Assembly (NCBI RefSeq): GCF_028748065.1
Contig: NZ_CP118166.1
Span: 2,495,501-2,559,500, forward strand
DNA from: Hyphococcus flavus
Lineage (GTDB): Bacteria; Pseudomonadota; Alphaproteobacteria; Caulobacterales; Parvularculaceae
Length of the DNA stretch: 64,000 nt
Direction of reading: 5' to 3'
Below are positions 57,471-64,000 of the stretch, in pieces. Each line of letters starts with the position of its first letter. The first letter of the stretch is position 1. Both the position numbers and the translations under genes were made by a program. The notes under the pieces were generated by a model. The model was not told where the DNA came from. It was given only the letters and a program-made list of their open reading frames with translations, and made no database searches.

Positions 57471-59159
57471 ATGGATATCAACCGCAGAACGGTTCTCGGC
57501 GCGGGCGCTGTCGTATCGACGTTGGCGACTGCTGGCGCGGCTTCAGCCAAAAGCATAATAAACGGCGGAAACAAAAACCTTCGCAAGGCTGTTGGCGTGT
57601 TGGAGGATTACGCTGACCAGCATCGCGCGCATTGGGGCATCCCCGGCATGACCGTTTGCGTTGTCGGGCCTGACGGGTTTGAAGGACATGTCATGTCAGG
57701 GCTTGCCGATGTGGGACGAAAAGAACCTGTTGGTCCTGACCATGTATTCCAGGTCGGTTCCATCACAAAAATGATGACGGCGTTGACGCTATGGTCGCAA
57801 ATCGATGAAGGCAAGCTCTCGCCTGATGCGCGCCTCACCGATCTGATGCCTGAAATAAAAGTGAAGGACGGAGACGCCATCACGCTGAAACATTTGCTTG
57901 ATCATACGTCGGGGCTGCCACGTGGCGCTTCGCCTTATCTTGACGGCGGTTTGTGGACGAATTTCACGCCCGGTTCAAAATGGGCGTATTCGAACCTCGG
58001 TTACAAGCTAGCCGGTCATATTGCGGCGCGTACGGATGAAATCACCTATCCGGAATGCGTTGAACGCCGCTTGTTAAAACCTTTAGGCATGAGTTCATCG
58101 TTCGGCGCCTTGCGGTCTTCAGAACGGGCGAATTACGCCAAAGGCTATGAGATGAAGCGCATGGACCGGCCTTCGGTTCTGCCAAGCGATGTGGCGCGCG
58201 CGCCATGGGTTGATTATGATGGCGCATCGGGCTGCGTCGGCGCCACCAGCGCCGATATGGCGTTGTTCCTAAGCTATTTGCTGCAACTCGCTGGCGGCGA
58301 TGGCGGGCCAGTGTTCTCAAATGAAGCCGCTCAGCGGTTTATGGCTGATCCCGCGCCAGCGCCAGGCTGGTCTGAGGAAGCGAGCTACGGCAACGGCATC
58401 GCCCGCATCACAGCTGACGAACGTCAATATCTCCATCACACCGGGGGGATGGTTTCCTTCACATCGTCATTGCATGTTGATCCGGAAGCCGGCGTCGCAG
58501 CATTTGCTTCCGGGAATGTGCACTATGCAACCGGGCATCGTCCGCGCAATATTACACTTTACGCGTGTCAGTTGATCAATGCTGCAATAAACAACGAAGA
58601 TACGCCGGAAGCGCCGGAACTCGCCCGCACGGTTGAAAACCCGGATCAGTTCGCTGCTGTCTTTACTGCGGAAAACGGCGATGCGTTCGAGGTGAAAGCC
58701 GGTGACGAAGAACTTGTCGTACACAGGAACGGCCGTGTCAGCACGCTGCAGCCTTTAAGTCAGGGTTTGTTTGCAAGCGATGATGAAGAATTCGCAGCAA
58801 CCGGTGTACAGATTGAAGTTGAAAATGAGAAAGCAGTTCGCGTTTGGGTCGGCGACCGGGAATATCTGGTCGCTGCTGAGGCGTGTTATGCAACTGTGCC
58901 GGGCGAAGTGATGGCGCTTGCAGGGGATTATCGCAATGATGACCGTTGGAGCGTGCCGATCAAAATATACACGCGCGGCGAGGGGCTGATCATGGTCAGG
59001 GCGAATTCCGTCAGCAAACTGACGCGGCTCGCCAATGGTGAATGGGCGATCGGCGATCCCGAAACCTCGACAGACAGTGTACGGTTTGATTCTGTTGTTG
59101 GTGGGCAGCCACAAAGGCTGACCATATCGGGTGATGTTTTTTACCGCTGGGCTGGCTGA
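57471..59159 (+). CDS. Tat-exported serine beta-lactamase-like hydrolase
   Basis: The 562-residue protein starts with MDINRRTVLGAGAVVSTLAT, a twin-arginine signal ending in AASA-K. The class C/penicillin-binding fold follows with SxxK in QVGSITKMMTALTLW (Ser about 95), the YxN motif WAYSNLGYKLAGH (about 170) and HTG in YLHHTGGMVSFTS in place of KTG. The remaining ~190 residues form a C-terminal beta-rich domain. Members act as esterases or D-aminopeptidases as often as beta-lactamases, so antibiotic resistance cannot be inferred. Confidence 0.9.
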   Translation: MDINRRTVLGAGAVVSTLATAGAASAKSIINGGNKNLRKAVGVLEDYADQHRAHWGIPGMTVCVVGPDGFEGHVMSGLADVGRKEPVGPDHVFQVGSITKMMTALTLWSQIDEGKLSPDARLTDLMPEIKVKDGDAITLKHLLDHTSGLPRGASPYLDGGLWTNFTPGSKWAYSNLGYKLAGHIAARTDEITYPECVERRLLKPLGMSSSFGALRSSERANYAKGYEMKRMDRPSVLPSDVARAPWVDYDGASGCVGATSADMALFLSYLLQLAGGDGGPVFSNEAAQRFMADPAPAPGWSEEASYGNGIARITADERQYLHHTGGMVSFTSSLHVDPEAGVAAFASGNVHYATGHRPRNITLYACQLINAAINNEDTPEAPELARTVENPDQFAAVFTAENGDAFEVKAGDEELVVHRNGRVSTLQPLSQGLFASDDEEFAATGVQIEVENEKAVRVWVGDREYLVAAEACYATVPGEVMALAGDYRNDDRWSVPIKIYTRGEGLIMVRANSVSKLTRLANGEWAIGDPETSTDSVRFDSVVGGQPQRLTISGDVFYRWAG

Positions 59160-59289
59160 CAGCCTTAGACGGGCCATCCCCGAATTCCCTAATAAACGGT
59201 CGCGCACCTTACGGTATTCTCAGGATACGCTGCTTGACGGCTGAGTGCGTCTGCGCGATTTTTATGAGTGATAAACGGGGAGAGACGGG

Positions 59290-60321
59290 ATGTTCAGGAC
59301 AAGGCTTTTCGCGGCTTTAGGCGCCGCAGCTTTATTTTTGGCGCCCACCGGCGTGATTGCGGATGTGGTCGATCAGGAACAACTGATTACCGAAGACAGT
59401 CCAACGGCGATTGGCGGCGCATCCGAACAGGAACTCGCGCAGAGTTTTACAGTGGGCGTCACAGGGTACCTCACGCAAATTCGCATACCCGTTGCATGTT
59501 CTACCGGCGAACTGATTGTTGAAATCCAGCGGCTCAACGCCGACGGAGAACCTTCTGGCGCGGTGGTCACCGGCGCTCGCGTTGCGGCGGGTGATTTACC
59601 GGCTCCGCCAGGAACGTTCCGCACGATCAGGCTTTCTCCACCATTGCTCGTCGAAGCTGGCGACCGTTATGCAATCGTGCTGAAAAACGAAACGGGAGTT
59701 TGCTCCATACTGAGCGGTCCCGAAGGCGACAGTTACCCGGGCGGACAGTATTTCTACGATTCAAGGCCCAACCCGCCGGGATGGGTTGGCGGCAAGGATC
59801 GTCCTGCGCCGAGTTCCACGCCTGGTGACATGCCATTTCAAACCATTATCGATGACGGCGTCGGCGGCGGCTCGTCTAACCGTTGTTTCGGTAATACGGG
59901 CAGCGGTCCGGTGCCGCTTCCATTTGCGGATGATCTTCCGATCTGCCGATGCCTGTCCGATCCGGGCCTTAACCAATGGCGCTGCCGTCTACTGCATCCT
60001 GACTTTTTCATCGTGCGACGAATTCCGATGCCGCCATTCAACGCCAAGGATGTAATCACCGAAGAATGGGCCTTTACGCCTTTGCGCCCGCTGGATGGGT
60101 CCGTTCGCATGGTGATGTACTCGCCATATGCGCAAAAACCGGCTGTTTATGATTTCGGCAAAAAGAGCAAGCCGGGCAGTTTTGAGTACTTGCGCGTGGA
60201 GCGAAATTTGAAGGATATGGAGATGCTGAAAGGAGCGGCCGTGGAGTTCATGTATCCCATGCGAGACGCTTCATCCCCGTTCCAGAAATCGTTCGGCTTT
60301 GATCCGGGATTTGAGGAGTAG
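59290..60321 (+). CDS. Secreted protein of unknown function with N-terminal jelly-roll-like domain
   Basis: The 343-residue protein has a Sec signal (MFRTRLFAALGAAALFLAPT ending in GVIA-DV). The first part (about 25-190) has strands such as SFTVGVTGYLTQIRIPVAC, AVVTGARVAAGDLPAPP and DRYAIVLKN, like cell-surface jelly-roll domains, and the QYFYDSRPNPPGWVG segment. The second part (about 195-343) contains several Cys (CFGN, CRCLSDPG, CRLLHPDF) and a long charged stretch. I do not recognise a family. GAGACGG precedes the start. It lies between the serine hydrolase and guaA. Confidence 0.75.
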   Translation: MFRTRLFAALGAAALFLAPTGVIADVVDQEQLITEDSPTAIGGASEQELAQSFTVGVTGYLTQIRIPVACSTGELIVEIQRLNADGEPSGAVVTGARVAAGDLPAPPGTFRTIRLSPPLLVEAGDRYAIVLKNETGVCSILSGPEGDSYPGGQYFYDSRPNPPGWVGGKDRPAPSSTPGDMPFQTIIDDGVGGGSSNRCFGNTGSGPVPLPFADDLPICRCLSDPGLNQWRCRLLHPDFFIVRRIPMPPFNAKDVITEEWAFTPLRPLDGSVRMVMYSPYAQKPAVYDFGKKSKPGSFEYLRVERNLKDMEMLKGAAVEFMYPMRDASSPFQKSFGFDPGFEE

Positions 60322-60373
60322 AAACAGGAAAATTAGGCGTGACGAGCGGAGCCGACTCCGCTAAAGGCTCAAT

Positions 60374-61960
60374 ATGAAACGAGACCTTCACGCCGCTCTT
60401 TCCGCCCAGCATCACCAGCGCGCCCTGATTGTCGATTTTGGCAGCCAGGTGACGCAGCTTATCGCCCGCCGACTTCGCGAGGCTGGCGTCTATTGCGAAA
60501 TCCATCCGTTTAACAAGGTTGATGGCGCCTTTCTGGGGGCGTTTGCGCCGAAAGCGATCATTCTATCCGGCGGGCCTTCCAGCGTAAAAATCGAAGCAAG
60601 CCCGAAGGCGGACACGGCTGTCTATAATTATGGCGTGCCTATCCTCGGCATCTGCTACGGCGAACAGACGATTTGCGCACAGCTCGGCGGCGATGTGGAA
60701 CGGTCCGATCATCGTGAGTTCGGGCGCGCGCATATTGAAGTTGTGAAACCAAGCGCGCTTTTCGACGGCGTCTGGGCGCGAGGCGAGCGCCATCAGGTCT
60801 GGATGAGTCACGGCGACCGGGTGAATGCAATTCCCGAAGGCTTTGAGGTGATCGCAAAATCTGACGGCACGCCGTTCGCCGCAATCGCTGACGAGGCGCG
60901 AAAGATCTACGGCGTGCAGTTTCATCCTGAAGTCGTGCACACGCCGGATGGGGCGAAGCTGCTCGCGAATTTTGTTCAGAAGATCGCCGGACTTTCAGGC
61001 GACTGGACCATGGCGGCGTTTCGCGAGGAGGCGATTGAGCAAATCCGTAAACAGGTTGGCGACGCTCGTGTCATCTGCGGTCTTTCGGGCGGCGTTGATA
61101 GTTCTGTTGCTGCAGTGTTGATTCATGAAGCCATCGGCGAACAACTCACATGTGTTTTTGTCGATACGGGATTGATGCGCGCAGGGGAGGGCGAGGAAGT
61201 CGTACGCCTCTTCCGCGACAGCTACAACATTCCGCTGATCCATGTTGAAGCGGAGGAATTATTCCTCGGCAAACTCTCGGGCGTCGATGACCCGGAAAAG
61301 AAGCGCAAGATTATTGGCGGACTTTTCATCGACGTGTTCGAGAAGGAAGCCGGTAAAATCGAGAATGCGGAATTTCTGGCGCAGGGAACGCTTTATCCTG
61401 ACGTCATTGAAAGCGTTTCCTTTGACGGCGGCCCGTCAGTGACGATCAAGTCGCATCACAATGTCGGCGGCTTGCCGGAGCGGATGAACCTGAAGCTGGT
61501 CGAACCATTGCGCGAGCTTTTCAAGGATGAAGTGCGCGCGCTGGGCCGCGAGCTTGGGCTGCCTGATCATTTCGTCGGGCGTCATCCGTTCCCTGGGCCG
61601 GGCCTTGCTATCCGCATACCCGGCGAAGTGACGAAAGAAAAAGCGGACATTCTACGCAAGGCCGACGCCATTTATCTCGATGAAATTCGCAAGGCCGGTC
61701 TTTATGACGCCATCTGGCAGGCTTTTGCGGTGCTGCTGCCTGTGCGCACGGTCGGCGTCATGGGCGATGAGCGCACCTATGATCATGTGCTTGCCTTACG
61801 CGCCGTTACCTCAACCGACGGCATGACAGCGGATTATTATCCGTTCCCCCACGATTTTCTGGGTAAGTGCGCGACGCGCATCATAAACGAAGTCCGCGGC
61901 GTCAACCGCGTTGTCTATGATGTGACGTCGAAACCACCGGGCACGATTGAGTGGGAATGA
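60374..61960 (+). CDS. guaA: GMP synthase (glutamine-hydrolysing)
   Basis: GuaA converts XMP to GMP. The 528-residue enzyme has the glutaminase domain ([25 protein letters not shown] with nucleophile Cys94, [10 protein letters not shown]), the ATP pyrophosphatase P-loop [16 protein letters not shown] (about 237-252), and the C-terminal dimerisation domain ([20 protein letters not shown] and [11 protein letters not shown]). AAGG lies eight bases before ATG 60374. Together with guaB 6 kb away, it completes guanine nucleotide synthesis. Confidence 0.97.
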   Translation: MKRDLHAALSAQHHQRALIVDFGSQVTQLIARRLREAGVYCEIHPFNKVDGAFLGAFAPKAIILSGGPSSVKIEASPKADTAVYNYGVPILGICYGEQTICAQLGGDVERSDHREFGRAHIEVVKPSALFDGVWARGERHQVWMSHGDRVNAIPEGFEVIAKSDGTPFAAIADEARKIYGVQFHPEVVHTPDGAKLLANFVQKIAGLSGDWTMAAFREEAIEQIRKQVGDARVICGLSGGVDSSVAAVLIHEAIGEQLTCVFVDTGLMRAGEGEEVVRLFRDSYNIPLIHVEAEELFLGKLSGVDDPEKKRKIIGGLFIDVFEKEAGKIENAEFLAQGTLYPDVIESVSFDGGPSVTIKSHHNVGGLPERMNLKLVEPLRELFKDEVRALGRELGLPDHFVGRHPFPGPGLAIRIPGEVTKEKADILRKADAIYLDEIRKAGLYDAIWQAFAVLLPVRTVGVMGDERTYDHVLALRAVTSTDGMTADYYPFPHDFLGKCATRIINEVRGVNRVVYDVTSKPPGTIEWE

Positions 61961-61964
61961 GCAA

Positions 61965-62744
61965 TCAACTCCGACGCATCGTCATCTGTATCGGACCCTC
62001 GGCGCGGCCATTGACGAATTGATCGACCATAGGGTTGCCGGACCTGTCGATGTCGTCAGGAGAGCCGCGCCAGATGATCCGTCCCTGATAAAGCATGGCG
62101 ATCTCGTCAGCGATCTTTCGCGCTGACGCCATGTCGTGGGTAATGGAAATGGCGGTTGCGCCAATCGCTTTGACCCGTTCGACAATAAGATTGTTGATAA
62201 CGTCCGCCATAATAGGGTCGAGACCGGTCGTCGGTTCATCGAAAAACAAAATTTTGGGATCTGACGCAATCGCCCGTGCAAGCGACACGCGTTTTTGCAT
62301 GCCGCCTGATAGAGCCGCCGGTTGCAGGTTGCCGACTTCGGGCGCCAGGCCGACCTGCGTCAGGCAGTCGAGCGCCTTGTCGCGGGCGGCTTTGCGTGAT
62401 TTCTTTTCGGAATAGATCAACCGGAACGCGATGTTTTCCCAAACCGTCAGACTGTCGAATAACGCCGCTCCCTGAAACAGCATGCCTGTCTGGTTGATCA
62501 TGAAGCGGCGGTCGGCGTCTGTCTGGCGCGAGATATTGCGCCCGTCGACTTCAATTGTTCCGCGATCGGGCTTTAAAATGCCTAACATGCACTTCAGGAG
62601 AACAGACTTGCCCGTGCCGGAGCCGCCAATCACGACGAGTGAGCGCCCCGCGTCAACATCGAGGTCAACGCCGCGCAGGACGTCCCTTTTTTCAAATGAC
62701 TTCTGCAAGCCTCGAATTAGAATTTTTTTCTTTGCATCGCTCAT
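61965..62744 (-). CDS. mlaF: Phospholipid ABC transporter ATP-binding protein MlaF-like
   Basis: The 259-residue ABC ATPase has Walker A VVIGGSGTGKSVLLKCML (about 36-53), the MlaF/Mkl-type Q loop NQTGMLFQGAALFDSLTVWE, signature LSGGMQKRVSLARAIASDP and Walker B ILFFDEPTTGLDPIMADVIN. It follows mlaE with 6 bp between them. MlaD, MlaC and MlaB are not found here; the convergent guaA stop is four bases from its stop codon. The transporter moves phospholipids between the two membranes. Confidence 0.93.
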   Translation of the reverse strand: MSDAKKKILIRGLQKSFEKRDVLRGVDLDVDAGRSLVVIGGSGTGKSVLLKCMLGILKPDRGTIEVDGRNISRQTDADRRFMINQTGMLFQGAALFDSLTVWENIAFRLIYSEKKSRKAARDKALDCLTQVGLAPEVGNLQPAALSGGMQKRVSLARAIASDPKILFFDEPTTGLDPIMADVINNLIVERVKAIGATAISITHDMASARKIADEIAMLYQGRIIWRGSPDDIDRSGNPMVDQFVNGRAEGPIQMTMRRS

Positions 62745-62750
62745 AAATGA

Positions 62751-63524
62751 TCAGATCTCCACCAGAAGCGATGTCATCAGATAATTGGATGCGAGCACGA
62801 CAACAGCGGACGCAACAACAGCGGTGCGTGTGGACGAGCCGACCCCTTGCGCGCCGCCGCGGCTGTTAAAGCCGTAGTAACAACCCATCACAGAGATGAG
62901 TAAACCAAAAACCGCCGCCTTGATCAGACCGCTGATTACGTCCCGGTTTTCAAGAAACTCTGCAATGTTGGTGACAAATATCGGGCCGGAAAAATCGAGC
63001 GCGTAAACAGCGACAAGGTAGCCGCCGTAGACGCCAATGATGTCCGCTATAAGCACCAGGAGGGGAAGCGCCAGCGTTGTCGCCAAAACGCGGGGCGCGA
63101 TCAGATACTTGAATGGATCAACCGCCAGTGTCGACATGGCGTCAATCTGTTCGGTGACGCGCATGGTGCCGATTTCAGCCGCCATGGCCGAAGAGCACCG
63201 TCCCGCCACCATCAACGCCGCAAGGACAGGACCAAGTTCGCGGACAATAGAAACGCCAAGAATCTGGGGCAGGAAGGTTTCTGCGTTGAAGCGCAAACTG
63301 CCGTCGTAAATATTGAGCGCGAGGGCGCCGCCAGTGAAAATCGCTGTCAGGCCGACAACGGGAAGGGAGGCAAAGCCAATCCGCGCAAGGGCGCTGAAAA
63401 AGGCCCTCCAGTAAAACGGGCCCGTAACCCACGCAAACGCGCCGCGCGCACCGAAATCGGCGATCCGGCCGGTTTCACGCACGGCGTCGATGGCGACGCT
63501 GCCTGTCATGGCGAATGGGTTCAT
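62751..63524 (-). CDS. mlaE: Phospholipid ABC transporter permease MlaE-like
   Basis: The 257-residue protein has an N-terminal amphipathic helix and five hydrophobic segments with the MlaE signatures FASLPVVGLTAIFTGGALAL, ARVSRELGPVLAALMVAGR-like IVRELGPVLAALMVAG, SSAMAAEIGTMRVTEQIDAM (coupling helix) and YYGFNSRGGAQGVGSSTRTA. Upstream lies the alr gene, 20 bp away; mlaF follows by 6 bp. Members work with the MCE protein MlaD, which is not adjacent. Confidence 0.93.
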   Translation of the reverse strand: MNPFAMTGSVAIDAVRETGRIADFGARGAFAWVTGPFYWRAFFSALARIGFASLPVVGLTAIFTGGALALNIYDGSLRFNAETFLPQILGVSIVRELGPVLAALMVAGRCSSAMAAEIGTMRVTEQIDAMSTLAVDPFKYLIAPRVLATTLALPLLVLIADIIGVYGGYLVAVYALDFSGPIFVTNIAEFLENRDVISGLIKAAVFGLLISVMGCYYGFNSRGGAQGVGSSTRTAVVASAVVVLASNYLMTSLLVEI

Positions 63525-63544
63525 GAAACTCCCCTCATGAGTAA

Positions 63545-64000
63545 CTAGACGTAGCGACGATCAACTCTGCCGCCAAGACCTGTAAACATGTCGTAGGGCA
63601 CTCTATCGCAATTCTGCGCGGTTTCATGCACGGGCAGGGCAGGTCCGAAAAACTCTGCAATATCATGGATTTTGGGCGGATTCTTCAGGTCCGTCACATC
63701 AAGCGTGATGAAATCCATGGAAACCCGCCCGGCAAGCGGCGCGCGCTCGCCATTGATGATCGCGCTGGCGCGGTTTGACCCTGCACGCGGGTAGCCGTCG
63801 CCATAGCCGAGCGCGACCGTTGCGATCTGAAAAGGGCGCTTTGCGATGAAGGTGGCGCCGTAACCAATGGTCTCGCCGGGTGCCAGTTCTCTGAGCTGCA
63901 CGACTGGCGCCCGTAACGCCACTACGGGCGTGATACGCTCATCATCAGTTTCAAACGGCGTGCCGCCGTAAAGCGCGATCCCTGCGCGAATAAGGTCGAA
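63545..64000 (-). CDS. alr: Alanine racemase, C-terminal part (5' end outside window)
   Basis: The frame from base 64000 to stop 63545 is open and encodes about 151 residues. It begins FDLIRAGIALYGGTPFETDD (the end of the barrel domain), continues with VALGYGDGYPRAGSNRA, then LAGRVSMDFITLDVTD (Met and Asp of the substrate site) and ends with YDMFTGLGGRVDRRYV, the alanine racemase C-terminal domain. The enzyme makes D-alanine for peptidoglycan. The GTG at 63922 is inside the gene, not its start. The 20-bp gap to mlaE suggests one transcript. Confidence 0.93.
   Translation of the reverse strand, partial: FDLIRAGIALYGGTPFETDDERITPVVALRAPVVQLRELAPGETIGYGATFIAKRPFQIATVALGYGDGYPRAGSNRASAIINGERAPLAGRVSMDFITLDVTDLKNPPKIHDIAEFFGPALPVHETAQNCDRVPYDMFTGLGGRVDRRYV

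Noticed and set aside
57471-59159. Antibiotic-resistance beta-lactamase
   Set aside because: The SxxK family includes many esterases and peptidases; HTG replaces KTG and there is no ampR-type regulator beside it.

Overview
The window reads as chromosomal DNA of a free-living, heterotrophic alphaproteobacterium. This is inferred from gene content: a one-cysteine DksA, Bpt aminoacyl-transferase, TRAP transporters, Tat/Sec lipoproteins and moderately high GC with many GGCG/GCGC words. A Parvularculales or Caulobacterales-like relative is possible, but I cannot place it further. Genes are densely packed on both strands. I see no CRISPR array, no complete insertion sequence, no integrase and no rRNA.

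Region 1 (1-23.9 kb) is an aromatic-acid catabolic block. A cut-off aminobenzoate/benzoate-type CoA ligase diverges from an acyl-CoA dehydrogenase. Next comes a phenylacetate (paa) regulon split in three: a minus-strand unit paaG-paaZ-paaK-tetR (7.3-2.6 kb), a divergent plus-strand unit paaI-paaJ-secreted protein (7.4-9.9 kb), and a separate plus-strand unit paaABCDE plus an extra PaaA/PaaC-like ferritin-fold protein and an N-formylglutamate amidohydrolase (14.8-20.0 kb). The same TetR-type palindrome lies in the paaG/paaI intergenic region and between the -35 and -10 boxes of paaA, so the cluster TetR probably controls all three. Between them sit a catalase-peroxidase with a lipoprotein signal, an 850-bp gene-free gap with a decayed GGDEF-like fragment, and a CPA2 antiporter. 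A TRAP transporter (dctPQM) with a Tat/lipobox binding protein closes the block. paaF and paaH homologues are not seen in the window.

Region 2 (24-33.4 kb) holds bpt, an SLC13/RCK transporter, a flavin reductase, a hydroxyisobutyrate dehydrogenase-like enzyme, FadL, an LCAD-type acyl-CoA dehydrogenase, a GNAT enzyme, a TRIC-like channel and a lipoprotein sugar dehydrogenase.

Region 3 (33.5-45.9 kb) starts with tRNA-Gly(UCC) and tRNA-Leu(UAA). It continues with ygjV, a GH13 glucosidase, a membrane-anchored gene broken by a 20-bp tandem duplication, an alpha/beta hydrolase, dusA, a TSUP permease, fabH, and a membrane-bound BTAD-TPR regulator divergent from a secreted M23-like protein with five ~49-residue repeats. 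Phosphomannomutase ends the region.

Region 4 (46-64 kb) is mostly housekeeping: nucleoside transporter, GST, csaA, a UDG-like protein, a membrane-anchored GH24 lysozyme, dksA, csp with a strong bidirectional terminator, kbp, DUF937, then a tightly coupled rlmE - HslV-like protein - guaB - RsmB-type methyltransferase operon, a Tat serine hydrolase, guaA, mlaFE and the 3' end of alr.

Most genes belong to known families. The points that deserve a second look are the two-site paa operator, the lipoprotein KatG, the duplication-frameshifted gene, the HslV-like Ntn homologue, the repeat-bearing M23-like protein with its BTAD-TPR neighbour, and the tail-anchored lysozyme. I did not find a clearly new multi-gene system.
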